This document shows, in pieces, positions 1-10,909 of a stretch of 64,000 nt of DNA. The DNA comes from Siphonodentalium dalli (lineage: Eukaryota > Mollusca > Scaphopoda > Gadilida > Siphonodentaliidae). A model generated the notes under the pieces. It searched no databases and was not told where the DNA came from. It saw only the letters and a list, made by a program, of their open reading frames with translations. Position 1 is the stretch's first letter. Every line of letters begins with the position of its first letter. The translations under genes and the position numbers were made by a program. Location: positions 177,790,556 to 177,854,555 of the forward strand of contig CP136067.1 in assembly GCA_032622095.1 (NCBI GenBank), read 5' to 3'.

Positions 1-154
1 CCCGATGAGTGCAGCCAAAGAATTCCATCTCCTGTATCTTTAGTGTTCTGTTTTTCGCAAATTCTTCCACTAAATATTTCCCCTTACTGTCGGCTACTAT
101 GATTGTAAATGATTCGTTCCCCGTTTCCACGTAAATTGCCACATTTAATGATAT
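1..154 (-). CDS. Possible partial coding segment at window edge
   Basis: Read on the minus strand, positions 154 to 1 stay open and give a well-balanced peptide of about 50 residues. It includes a hydrophobic beta-like stretch (FTIIVADSKGKYLVEEFA) and ends in FFGCTHR where the window stops. An in-frame TAA lies just upstream (155-157), and a CACAG acceptor-like site abuts it, but the phase would include the stop, so the exon start is unresolved. I do not recognise a family. It could be the last part of a transposon gene or an exon of a host gene continuing outside the window. Confidence 0.28.
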   Translation of the reverse strand, partial: MSLNVAIYVETGNESFTIIVADSKGKYLVEEFAKNRTLKIQEMEFFGCTHR

Positions 155-179
155 TTACTGTGGCTAATTATAAACACTA

Positions 180-1990
180 GGTACCGATTGAGTGATGAAA
201 CAACGATGTCGCTAAAACTCATTTTCACAAAGAAAAGTCTGAGATCATAATAAAAAACCAGAATGTTCGGTAAATAGGAAAATATTATCCGCACACCATT
301 ATAACATGACTATAATTCCACACTAATCGTAAATAAGCGGTAGATGACATTTCCTTCCAATAATTTCGAAGCGATTTTAAATAACATTTCTTCCAAATAT
401 AAAATCACGTCCGGCTACGATTTCATGCATGCGCACTTTTTATATATTTTTTGAATCACATTAATATATGGTGACACAACTGACCTAGTACTTTCGTTCA
501 ATTTGTGTGATTATATTGCTCATGATGTCGTTCGTTCCTCCAAAGACCATGATGACGAATTTGCTGTTAGCAATTATTCAACATATAAACTTTGATTTGT
601 GCAACGAGTATATTATGTTACTTTAAAACAATTATGTCAGTGGGCATACCTGATGTGTGTCTCTGGGCGTTTGATGCGAATAATGTAACGTCGTCGTTGC
701 ATACACGTCGGGTGGAGGTTGAATGACCAGCTTGTGTGAGTGAGTAGATGGGCGCGAAGCGCCCGGGATGGTCGAAAAAATCGAGTGATCTTCTCCTTCA
801 CCCCACGGTTTGTTGTTGTTGGAGATATAGCACACAGAAAATAGTCATGTCCGAACACGGCAAAGCGGACATAATGAATTAATGTTATTTCTTTGATTGA
901 ATTGATGGATGGATTATTTGGGGAAGAGCCCACGAGCTTTAATATGGGGTGTGAGGGGTGACCCGGTGGGTCCCTTTAATATATGGTTGAGCTGAGCGTG
1001 TCATCCGGTGCGCTGAAAAAGGAGCGGGGCCCGTGTTATAATTTTAAAATAGTGTTAGTTTGTTAGTTGTTTAAAAGAACAACCAACCGCAAGGCAGCGC
1101 GTGTGATTCAATGTGATTCAATGCGCCATCATACCGCTATTCTGCTATAGCCAAATGCGCAGAGACAGTATGTTTTGTTTATTTCGTTGTTTCTGGATGG
1201 GCAGCCCTACATTCCATAGCACGGGCGTAGGTGAAGACTCTGACAATTTTATGTGCAGAGTTGTTGGGTTCCGATAAGTGAAGTAAATCTGAAGATTATG
1301 TACAAGATAGACTTTAATTGTTGACGATGTGAATGGTTTTGTACAGAGATATATATGATTACATGGTTACATTCAATAGATTTTTTGGTTTTATATTTGT
1401 TTTTGGTAATTTCTTTATTTTGTTAAAATTTGTATACATTTTGTACATTTCAGTGTGTTCTGTTCTTGAGCCGTGAACCGTCCTACTCCCGAAGAAAGCG
1501 TCAGAGCGGCAAGCGGGACGATCATATTTTGGTATATGTCGTTCCTAACTCGTTGAGAGCTATGACCACTTATGGGTCTGTAGTTCCTGCACCCCACCCC
1601 AAGCTAGTGCTGGGTCGGTTTTCAAGCCGGATCCCGCTTGGTTGGTGTTGTTAGGTGAGAGGAATGTGTATGACATGAGCGCTAGCTTCTGAAAGTGAAT
1701 TTGTAATTATATTGGTGGCGGGCAGTGCCTGTTATAGAAATGATTGCGTATTCCCCCAGTTTGAATGGGTTCCCAGGGCGCGGGCGTAAGTGAAGTCATC
1801 TTCATGTTCTTGTTGTAGTTTATTGGTTGAAAAAATATGTACGATGGTACAATGGTATATGTGGATGTATATATATATATACAGTGAATATTTTTTTGGT
1901 TTTTGTGATTTTTTTGGGTTGTTTTTAATATATTTTGTAAAAATATTGAATATATATACACAATTTCTGTAAAGGAAGTGTTGTCAATTT
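180..1990. other. No recognisable gene; degenerate repeats
   Basis: I see no convincing coding frame here. Two stretches, about 1190-1460 and 1745-1970, share a similar order of words: a CGGGCGTA(A/G)GTGAAG block, then T-rich sequence with TTTTTTGGTTTT and AATTTGTA/ATTTTGTA words. This suggests an old duplicated repeat. The rest is AT-rich sequence without identifiable structure. Confidence 0.35.
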
Positions 1991-1993
1991 AGT

Positions 1994-2344
1994 AGTGTTA
2001 GTTGATTTTGGAGGAGATAATTGTTCGACGGCTTATACTACGGCACGACAAGCGTCTATTGCCGCCCGAGGACATTCATCAGCGCCCAAGGAGCCATCTA
2101 GGGCGTGAGCCCGATATCCTATGTTTTGATTTTGGTGTTAGTCAATTTTTTTTTTTTTTTTTTTTTTTGGCGAATGCCGGTATACAATGAGTGTTAGTTA
2201 GGTTTGTAGGAGATAATTATTCGATGACTTATACTACGGCCACGACAAGCGTATCTACACCGCCCGAGGACATTCATCAGCGCCCAAGGAGTCATCTAGG
2301 GCTTGCGCCCGCTAACCTATGTTTTGATTTTGGTGTTAGTCAAT
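1994..2344. repeat. Direct duplication split by a poly(T) tract
   Basis: Two copies of a 155-bp sequence (1994-2148 and 2189-2344) share the core CCGCCCGAGGACATTCATCA and a TATGTTTTGATTTTGGTGTT block. Between them is a run of about 21 T (2148-2168). Read on the minus strand this is a poly(A) tail downstream of the retrotransposon reading frame that stops at 2402. The copies are therefore probably repeated 3' untranslated sequence of that element, or two successive insertions of the same family. The tail interpretation is inference. Confidence 0.6.
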
Positions 2345-2401
2345 GTAATGATATGCATATATTCAATAAATACAAGTTCAGTAATAATAGGTGTTAGGTG
2401 G

Positions 2402-3454
2402 TTAGTCCTTGTTGAGGAGTAACTTTCTTAGATTTAGTTCGGTTATGAGACTGGAGTTACTGATACGGGTTAAAGTTAGGTCCGCCAGTTCTTGTAGCCT
2501 TTGTTTTATGTATGGGACGTCTGCAGTTAAGTGAAGGGCAGAAATAGGTGCTGACCTTATTTCGAAAAGGGCTCTTCTAAGTGCTACATTTTGGGCCCGC
2601 TGCATTCTGCATAGGTTTGTTTGACTGCATTTTGAAGTAACTATAGCCCCGTATTCCATGACTGGGCGAATGAATTGTTTATATAATTTGATTAGGGTGC
2701 TTGGGTTTACCCCCCACCCCGTGCCCCGAAGTCTCGTTAGGAGTGCGGTTCTTTGTAAAGCTTTAGTTGAAATATTCTGAATATGCTTGTTAAGTCTGAA
2801 GTTCTCATCTAGAGTGAATCCTAATAGAGTTGCTTCTTTATTTTGTTTTATTGGTTCGTTAAATAGCGTGAGTTTTGGCTCTGATCTATGAGTTAGGTTC
2901 CCAAATACTACCAACTGTGTTTTATTTGCATTTAGTTTTATTCTCCATTTGGAACACCATTTTTCAAGTTCTGTGAGTTGTTTTTGCAGTCTAAGTTCAA
3001 TTAATTTACTTCCTTTTGCTAGTGTCCATATGCCCATGTCGTCTGCAAATTGTGAATCTTGTACATTATGTGTAGACTCTAAAGGTATATCATTTACGTA
3101 CATTAAAAAAGGGAGAGGACTTAAGACTGACCCCTGGGGGGTACCGGCTTTAAGGTTGACTGTTTCGGAAATTTCATCATTTATTTTAACCGCTATATTT
3201 CTGTGTGTTAAGAACGATGATAGAAGTCTAACTATTTTGTGTGGTAGTTCTGTGCGTGTTCTGAGTTTGTATCTGAGCCCATTGTGCCATACAGAATCAA
3301 ATGCTTTTTCAACGTCGAGGAATATGGCCCCAGTTTCCCAGCGTCTGCTTATTGCCGTTCTAATATCTTCCGTTAATCGATATACATGTTCTATGCCCTC
3401 TTTCCCGCTCCTATAAGCCCGTTGATGTTTGTTGAAAAAATTAATGCTCTCAAT
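2402..3454 (-). pseudogene. Non-LTR retrotransposon reverse transcriptase, 5'-truncated
   Basis: The minus strand is open from 3454 to the stop at 2402-2404 (about 350 codons). It carries the ordered motifs of a reverse transcriptase of the Jockey/CR1/I group: AIFLDVEKAFDSVWHNGL (first catalytic Asp), GTPQGSVLSP followed by LPFLMYVNDIP, the FADD box (catalytic Asp pair), a KTQLVVFG block and LLGFTLDENFRLNKHI, then the post-RT thumb-like region. An in-frame TAA at 3455-3457 sits where the fingers begin, so the endonuclease and upstream domains are missing. Part of it, 2402-3103, looks like an ordinary Met-initiated frame, but that Met lies inside the RT domain and is not a start. Only about 60 bp separate the 5' break from the element at 3521. 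This is a dead fragment that cannot mobilise itself; assignment to one clade is uncertain. Confidence 0.9.
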
Positions 3455-3520
3455 TTAACACGCTTGTACTTTTATAATGGCTTCTCGTGTGCTGTTCATT
3501 CAGAGTACGTGCTTGTTTTA

Positions 3521-3998
3521 GGGGGTGTTTATACATTACCCGGCGAAGATCGCATTCGCTTTAGCCGGCAGCGATAACAATAGAGTGTTTATACTTCGCC
3601 GGATAAGAATTACGGCTATCCGGATACTCAGCTATACGGTTTTCAACTTTTGGATAAAATGATTTAGTACAAGCACCTGATTGTCGTATGGATTATAATT
3701 CGCTCTGCGGTTAAGTTAGATGTTTATCTGGGGTCATGCCGTCATGGGTGATTTCCTTTCAACAATTAACTCGAACAATATTATTGTGCAGTCGCTGATA
3801 GACCAGCCCGCTTTTCACCTGTGTATATATTGGTCAGTGTGCCAGTTTGATTGTCTGTAATCAGCTGTCAGGTCGGTGGTCACGCACTTTGGTTATAAGC
3901 TATTATCATAAATACTAACCGATGATGGTACACGTACTCTGCATGTGCATGGTACATTTGTTGCGCATTCGAGGGAATTAAGTCATGTACATGCATGT

Positions 3999-4038
<40 letters not shown>

Positions 4039-5078
4039 AGGAAATGGGATGGCACGTTTCTATGGATTCAAACTTAATGGACAATTAGTTCAATAATCTA
4101 AATCTGAGTGTGGGACTGTTCATCTTTGGAATTTATCGACCGACAATGGTTATGGCCAGGTGTGAGAATTTTTTTTAATATGAACCCTGAAAATTGCAAA
4201 ACCCTAGCATCCAGCCTTAAGATTTCCAATTGTTGGACATTTTCCAAACTTGACGCACCTCTAATAAGGTTGGATCATTTCCAACTGATGGTCATTTCAG
4301 TCCAACAATTTGGTCAAAAAATAAGCAAATGTTGCCTATAGAAATCACCAATAACAAATTGTTGAAAATAAAACTACGAGAACAATTTCAACATATTGCT
4401 GATGTCAAATGTCCAACTATTGCCTAGTCAGGTATGAAATTTCCAGCTTTTGAATATTTTGATTAAAGTTGGGATGATACACCCCATCGCCACGGCCCTG
4501 TATACATGGACATGGTGAACGCCCGAGTAAAATGAAAAACATATTTTATTGTATAATGTGCAAACGGAAAATGTGTCACATTTGATTCGCGATGTTGAAA
4601 CTTATCTATATAATATAAAATCCAATCCGAATGATTAGACACCAATTTGTAGATGTATGCGACGAAAAGATCTCAAAACTGACAATGGCCATGCTTTTGG
4701 TGCGACACTCACTTCACAGGCTGTATATGAATCCAAACAAACCATTAACAATGTTTTTTAAATATCTATAAAATTACCAATAGCAATACCTGAAAGTTTG
4801 AGTTAGATATTAATAATTTCAGCATTTCCATTTCTAAAAAGTTTCATTTCACTATACTGCCCAACCATATCTCTAACAGGAAGCGGCTAGATGTTTACAG
4901 GTGTACAGCAATATCATATTGCAGTTCGGTGAGAACTAAAACGAAAACTATTAACAAGTAAAGGAGACACATGAATATATGCGTATCTTCGCCGGCGATG
5001 TGTAAACACTCTGCCCAACATTCGCCGGCTAACGGGTTCGCCGGGTAACGGCTTCACCGGCTATGTGTAAACGCCACC
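3521..5078. mobile_element. Non-autonomous DNA transposon, TTA target duplication
   Basis: The ends are inverted: GGGGGTGTTTA at the left and the reverse complement of GGTGGCGTTTA at the right, with further shared GTGTTTATAC/GTGTTTACAC and CGCCGG words over about 80 bp. TTA flanks both sides (3518-3520, 5079-5081). A 3-bp TTA duplication is characteristic of PIF/Harbinger elements. The interior has no coding frame. It contains an (AT)n microsatellite at about 4001-4036 and degenerate CCAATTGTTGGACATTT-like words around 4220-4430. Confidence 0.75.
4001..4036. repeat. (AT)n microsatellite
   Basis: Uninterrupted alternating A and T, inside the element at 3521-5078. Confidence 0.95.
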
Positions 5079-5081
5079 TTA

Positions 5082-5880
5082 GTGTTGCCGTGAAACTGCT
5101 ACTCGATTATGTAGCAGTTGGATTGTGTTGGTGTGTCGTCACCAGGAAGTCGCTCCAGCCATGTGGCGCGTGTTTGTAGTTATTGTGACGTTTGTGGATT
5201 TTATAGAATTTGCAAACTACTAGAATGGCTGAGGGTCGAGTAGAATTTCGCCAGTCCCGTTAGTCACAAAACATTATTGTTCTTTTTGTGAGCCGGTTCC
5301 ACCCCATACTCCACAGTCGTCATCGTATCTGGAACGCTGTCCGTTTTTTGTGCGTTCCTTGACTTGTCTAGAATGGTACAGACATTGTTTTCGGGGGGGG
5401 GGGGGCACTCGGAATCACAATTTGAGTCTAAGTAATATGTTGATATTGTTGTCTGTTTCTAAGAATTTTTCCGGATGGGGTATACTGTCCATTCCTTAAA
5501 CATTATGTTGTGCACAGTGCGCCGAACTCTGGTGTGTGAAATGAGAAGAATCGCCATTGTTGATGTACATATCATTTGATGCAATGCTGCAGTTGGTGTC
5601 ATATTTGTCGTCGACAGAATCTGAACAAACTGGTGTTGATTGAAATACTAGTTCCACGCCGGACACTAGTATAGTGTTATGGACACATCGGAGTCTAAGT
5701 TCACTCGTTGGAACCATCAGCGATGGTATCACTGGAAATATTCACATTGAAGCTGTTTTCGGTAACAACACACGTTTGTACACTGGATGGAAATGCATCC
5801 GCGCAGATGTTGGGTTAGCGCGTCCGTTGGGATGATTTCACCTTCGTTGCCTTGCGAGACATGGCGGGGAAGGAGGGATC
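5082..5880. other. No recognisable gene
   Basis: No family or splice-coherent frame was found. A run of about 13 G occurs at 5393-5405. Short open frames on both strands have no recognisable domain. Confidence 0.4.
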
Positions 5881-5904
5881 AATAATCGTTTATTTATAAT
5901 ATAC

Positions 5905-6245
5905 TAGCCGACACAGGTTCATTTCGGCCATATGGTCCTTTGTGCGCTTCGCGCAAATCTTGATTGTTCGTACATTTTGATTTAAAAACAATTTATTTAA
6001 TTAAAATTTATTTTTATTTACATGTATTTGATTTGTTTTAAATCGAAATCCTTGTTCAATTTAAATTTTGTGTTTTCTTTAAACTAATTTCTTTGATATC
6101 TATTTATATTTCTTTTATATTCTTTTACGAAAAAAATGGAAAAATAACAACCCCAAGTCACCGAACCAAATTTGGTTGAAATCGGTCCAGGGAATTCGGG
6201 AGAAAAACCCGGACAGACAGATTTACTCTTTTTTATCTTATTAAA
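5905..6245 (-). mobile_element. Degenerate non-autonomous Helitron
   Basis: On the minus strand this reads through the phrase CTGGACCGATTTCAACCAAA(TTTGGT) with a CTGTCTGTCC(G) 5' lead. It ends at the left in GTGTCGGCTAG followed by T, the CTAG 3' terminus expected of a Helitron. The same phrase recurs at 47.8-48.2, 49.4-49.7 and 62.6-63.1 kb. It is non-coding. It also carries a GCGCTTCGCGC word shared in spirit with those copies. Confidence 0.6.
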
Positions 6246-6387
6246 TTTTGGAAAGAATTAAGAAACCACAAGGATCGATACAATACATAGAGTATCTTTG
6301 CTTGCGGTTTTGATGACAAAGAGTTTTGAACAAACATAATTCGTTTTCCGAGGACAATAGCGAGTTTGCGCTACCCGTTCGACGGGA

Positions 6388-6527
6388 ACGGGTACGGGTA
6401 GAATGGTGAACTTCGTCACGGGTAATTGACAACTTTCAACAAAGCACATTAAGCGGTCGCCAATTTTACCGGTATTGGTAAACACACAGACGGGTAGAAT
6501 GTGAGTACTCGACTGGTAATTTGCACT
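6388..6527. repeat. Short paired repeat with GGGTAGAATG core
   Basis: Two similar words about 90 bp apart (ACGGGTAGAATGGTGAAC at about 6396 and ACGGGTAGAATGTGAGTA at about 6490) are each followed by a CGGGTAATT- or TGGTAATT-like word. They lie upstream of the Harbinger Myb-like gene and could be sub-terminal transposase-binding repeats, but no terminal inverted repeat could be matched on the other side. Confidence 0.35.
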
Positions 6528-6999
6528 AACGATTTATTAACCATAACTACCTGAAATATATAAAAAACCCGGTGGAGCATTCAGCCACACTTTCCATGTG
6601 GTCTTTCATCTGGACATTTTATTCATAAAGGTATCATTTGTGTTAATTATCATGTTCAAATTCTTGAAGCGGCTTCTAGCCGATTGGAAACTACGGAAGA
6701 CCAAACTGGTCATGACATGTATCGTACGCATGATTTCGAAGGCTATATAATTATTCGTCACCGATGGTGAATGCTGATTGAGTGATCGAATTAAATATAT
6801 TCTTATCCCACAATCTCCACTTTACTTCTTAATTTAAAAGTGCATACATCGAATACGCATGCAGATGCATATACGTAAAGTGAAATTTATAAATTATATT
6901 AAATTTATGTTATGGTTTTGATCTAACTGTTTCATGCTTTTATTCTGGTTTATCTATCGAGTTTCACAATTCTTGTTCTATTTGCATGTACACCTATAG

Positions 7000-9770
7000 A
7001 TGACTGAGAAGAAAAAGAACCTTCGCTTTTCTCGAAAATCGGACGCAGAGCTTATGACAGAGGTTGTAGCAGGTAATCCATATCAGCAGCCGAAGAATTG
7101 GGCAGATATTGCGGAACATATGCCAGACGGCATTACCGCAAGACGGTGCCGAGAGAGGGCTAAATTGCTGGTCCAACAATTTAAAAGCGACGACAGAGAA
7201 TCATTGAAAAAGTAATTTTAGCACGTTTTCATTTTTATTATGTAATGTCTCCCACTATATAAATTAACGGGATTCAGTGGCGTGGCTGGTGACTCCCCAA
7301 AGGGGGTGTTTACCATGGAAATTTCCAACTCACAGCCATTCCAGTTAAAAAAATTATCTATTTAAGGAGACAAATTGTCTATTTATGCTGTAAAAACAAA
7401 GATTTTCCTTTTAAATATGCTTAGGCGACACCAATTTTTAAGTCTGGTTTACGAACATGTGGGGAGAAAAAATGTAGATGCAGAAGGGAAAAAAAAATTA
7501 AAATAACAAAAATTGTCCCCCCAATTTATATCAAGTAAATCGTGGAATTACATAAATTTTCCAACGATTGTTAAAAAAATGTTTTTTAATGAAATTCTGA
7601 ACCAAACAAGACATTTCTTGTCATGAAATACGTGAAAAACATGAATCTGTAAATGATAAACAGAACCGGAAGCGACAGCACATGAAAATCAGTACGCGTG
7701 TAAACATTTTTGGGAGAACAAAGTTTTTTTGTTTTTTCCATGAAATTTGTAGGTGGTGTTCGTAAACCAGACTTAAAACTTGGTGTCGCCTTAGCGGCTG
7801 GAATATTGACCTATCAGAACAGTCTTTTCAACTAATTTTGCAGATATGGCATTCCAATTATTGAACATTTGGACCTCTTTGAGTCGGTGATGGGGGAGGG
7901 GTATTATTTTAGGTAGCCTAGCGAATTCCCGCCAATACTTATATATTTTATATATGAGCAACCACAACATACCGCACATGACTGTAATGTTGTGTTTCGA
8001 AGCCATGTATTGATCGGAATGGGTTTAAGGGAGAGGGGTCGGCCACTAATAGTTATATAGGCATCTCCAAGGATTATGATAATTTACTTAAATATAGGTT
8101 GCAAATTCCCAATACATGTAGTTGGAAAGCTTCAGCTACCAGTTGGAACCCAAACGGTGGTCTGCAAATGGAATTTCGCGAATGAGTTGAAGGTACTCAA
8201 TTCGATTAAGCACCCCTTAATTACTATTTATTTGGCTTCAGGGGTAAACAATATTTGATTCGAGTCGAGAAACCCACCCATCAAAGCTCAAAGTGATCAG
8301 ATATTGATTTTTGAAGTTTGTTATTTCTCGAGATGTGTACTTATTATTGCCCCAGAAACACCTATTCAAACGGACGAGGATGGATAACTCTAAAGCCAAG
8401 TGGTAATAATAACTTCAAAAATTGATATCTGATCACTATGAGCGTTGATGGGTAGGTTCCTATACTCGATTCAACTATTTTTTTTACACCGAAGCCAAAG
8501 AAATAGTAATTTATGAGGGTCTGATCGGATTGAGTACCTTTAATTGGTGGCACATTAAATTTATGCGCATCAACTTTATATTTCAGTTCTGGAAGTTTGC
8601 TTGCATGGGTCAGCATAAATTATAACTTAAATACAGGCCTAATGCAAATTACTTTCATCGTACCCTAACTATATTGCTTAATTCTTCTCGTATGTTTGTA
8701 TTCGTCTTTTTCAAAGATCTGGGACAGAGGAAGAATACACGACATTGGTACAGTTGCTACAGGAAGCGGTGGGTCTGCAGGCAGAATCGGAGGAAAATCC
8801 GGAAAACGAAGAAGCCAGGAAAGCAACTGATGTGGCAGAACAAACTGGATCATATATCAGAAGACGAGCGTTGGAAGGGCGACACAACAACGATGAAGGT
8901 ATATATTAATTTATAGATTATAAATTAATTAATTAAATTAATTTATTTTGTTCATATATTTGATAAGCAGGAAACGCTCATTAAATTTTTTAAACCGTCA
9001 AATAATGTTTCCTCTTAGTCACTATGCCTAGGCAAGTGTTAGTCGTTAGTGCCTCGCCGAAATAACTCCAAAAGCTTGTGACTAACCCTAAATTTGTCAT
9101 ATGGTCCATGTGTGTTTTTCCCAGTGTGCATTAGTATCATAATCAATACATTGCAGAGTGTTAGATATCGATGTTTGAAGTTTGCTATTTCTATTGTTTT
9201 TGGGACATAATCTTGCCGGTCAAACGGACGGTCTTGAAGATAAAGATGGATAACACTAAAATCAATTATTACCACTTGATTTTAGAGTTATCAATCTTTA
9301 TCTACAAGAACTTCCATTTGAACGGCAGCATTTGTCCCACAAACAATAGAAATCGCAAACTTCAAACATCGATATCTAATCACTCTGAATTTTGATGGGT
9401 TTGTTCCTCGACTCGAACCAAATATTTTTTACCCCCACCCCCCCCCCCAAAGCCAAAAAAGGAAGAAATAGTTAATTAGGAGCGTGTGGTCGGATTTAGC
9501 ACCTTCAATGTAGTTCTTTCAATTATAGACACCGATGAGCCAGCCAGAAAAAAACGTCCAACAGCAATTGCATTCCTTATGCAGAAGGCTGATCAAGACA
9601 GAGAATTCAGGGACCGAGAGCTGAGGTTACAAGAGGAGCGCCTTCAACTTGAAAGGGAGCGTTTAGAGTTGGATCGAACGGAACGTCTCCAGCGGCTGGA
9701 ACTCGAAAAAGAAGAGAAACGGTCGATGCTTGCATTAATGAAATCTTTGATTGATAAGCAAAATAAATGA
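7000..9770 (+). CDS. PIF/Harbinger Myb/SANT-like DNA-binding protein, three exons
   Basis: Exons 7000-7211, 8717-8898 and 9529-9770 give about 211 residues. All introns are GT/AG and the codon phases match exactly (AA|A and G|AC). Exon 1 is a Myb/SANT- or MADF-like helix-turn-helix region: RFSRKSDAELMTEVV, a central NWADIAEHMPDG with the conserved Trp, then ARRCRERAKLLVQQFK. Exon 2 begins SGTEEEYTTLVQLLQEAVG and is acidic. Exon 3 has a basic ARKKRP patch and then a Glu/Arg/Leu coiled coil (RELRLQEERLQLERERLELD). In Harbinger transposons this second protein binds the transposase and carries it to the DNA ends. It sits tail-to-tail with the transposase gene at 9821-10864, the usual layout. No stop or frameshift interrupts the coding exons. 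Intron 1 contains the MITEs at 7424-7790 and 8190-8541, and intron 2 contains 9163-9507. The ATG at 7000 is the first in frame. Confidence 0.82.
7424..7790. mobile_element. Harbinger-type MITE in intron 1 of the Myb-like gene
   Basis: The ends are 35-bp inverted repeats differing at one position (GGCGACACCAA followed by TTTTTAAGTCTGGTTTACGAAC on the left, GTTTTAAG... on the right). TTA duplications lie at 7421-7423 and 7791-7793. The interior is non-coding and A-rich. A 3-bp TTA duplication and a G-rich terminus fit PIF/Harbinger, the same superfamily as the host gene pair. Confidence 0.88.
8190..8541. mobile_element. Foldback MITE (family FB1), copy 1
   Basis: The element is almost one inverted repeat of about 160-bp arms. 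Both ends read inward AAGGTACTCAAT, then TTACTATTT(A/C)TTTGGCTTC, then a (G/A)ATCGAGT-type block, ACCCATCAA(A/C)GCTCA and GTGATCAGATAT. No coding capacity. Other copies lie at 9163-9507 and 15336-15482. No target duplication could be fixed with confidence. Confidence 0.85.
9163..9507. mobile_element. Foldback MITE FB1, copy 2, left end incomplete
   Basis: Inverted arms around AGATATCGATGTTTGAAGTT and AACTTCAAACATCGATATCT match the inner part of the copy at 8190. The right arm continues to the family terminus near 9507 (rc of TTGAAGGTGCTAAATCCGAC). The left outer arm is missing. It ends only about 20 bp before exon 3 of the Harbinger Myb-like gene and contains a run of C at about 9436-9449. 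Confidence 0.75.
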
Positions 9771-9820
9771 GTAACTTCAACTGCGTATTGTTCTCAATCC
9801 CACCATTTGACATGCAGTGG

Positions 9821-10864
9821 TCACGTTTCTCTACCGACTCCCAGATAGAACTCGAGTTCTGGTGGTTCACAGTCGAAAAATGTGCTGACTGTGCTCCCAT
9901 ATGGGCAAGTGTGGCAATTTGTCAGCAGGGTACCTACTATGTAGTACTTTCCAACAGGTTGTAAATATACTTTCAAATTCTTCTTAAAGTCGAGAAATGC
10001 AAATGTCTTCACAACTTTCCCGAAGCTTCATTCAACTGAAACCCTGACTGCTGACATTTCTTTATTGAATTGTTTTTCTTCGTCACTCAGCCTACCCCTG
10101 AAAGGTGCCATGAGGTGTGGTCTCAATGGGTATGCCGGATCTCCATATAGAGCATAAATGTGACCATCGGTCCTTGTCATGCGCTGTTCAATTTTAGGCA
10201 GTAGTCCACTCAAACGCAACATATCCGCATCGTGGCGTCGTCCTTCCACTGGTCCATACAAGTTAGCAATAAGTCCGTCCGGAGTTGTGACAGCTTGGAA
10301 TTTCAGGCAGTGGAAACGCTTGTGGCCGCTAAAAACAATCCTTTGGTTTTTTCTGGGCCGACAGATCGGTCTCGCGGTACCATCTATAAACCCCCAACAA
10401 TTATTTAAAGGGATATCATGTCCGCTGATAGCATCCGTATATCTTTCCAAATGTTCCTGTTGCAGCCATGGTTGGTCCAGTTCTTCCAGTAAATGGTGAT
10501 GTTCGGTATATATGTGGTCAATTGTCTCGTTAAAAATTCTCGAAATTTCAGATATCGAACGTCCGAACATGTCGACCAAATCAGTCGAACGATTTGGATA
10601 AGTAAGTCTACGGAGAGTTATGCACAGCGCATCTAACCCCGAGACGACGGTACCGTTGGTGCATATGAATTTTTCAGGGATGCGCATAGCTTTGACAAGC
10701 CTCTGTATGTCGTCCTTTAAGAATATAAAATTCTTCGCACATTCCCCATCAGTAGCTTGATTAAAATCAAATCTTTTGGTTAAACTTGCTCTTGGGCGAT
10801 CTGCAGCCTCAGCGATAAGAAAAAGAATATCATCTGTATCAGCATATTCAGCGAAAAGAATCAA
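9821..10864 (-). pseudogene. PIF/Harbinger DDE transposase with one in-frame TGA
   Basis: One reading frame of about 346 residues, the usual HARBI1-like length. An N-terminal helical region (GLDALCITLRRLTYPN, DMFGRSISEISRIFNETIDHIY) precedes the DDE nuclease: NNCWGFIDGT (first Asp), FSGHKRFHCLKFQAVTTPDG, GPVEGRRHDADML, YALYGDPAYP (second Asp), then MSAVRVSVE (third acidic residue). Directly after that Glu is TGA (10028-10030), where family members normally have Trp (the VEW-like motif). The frame then continues without another stop for 68 codons, SFGKVVKTFAFLDF and onward, to 9821. A TGG to TGA change is the simplest explanation. No ATG lies in frame at the 5' end: upstream codons run back to a TAA near 10876, and an ATG at 10888-10890 is in another frame, so a small indel may have removed the start. 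The copy is probably inactive. Confidence 0.87.
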
Positions 10865-10909
10865 ATCAATCGATTAATGCGAATTCTCATGTACCATGTA
10901 TTATAATGG

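Noticed and set aside
2949-3416. 155-codon plus-strand open frame
   Set aside because: It is the complement of the reverse transcriptase fragment, whose motifs are clear on the minus strand.
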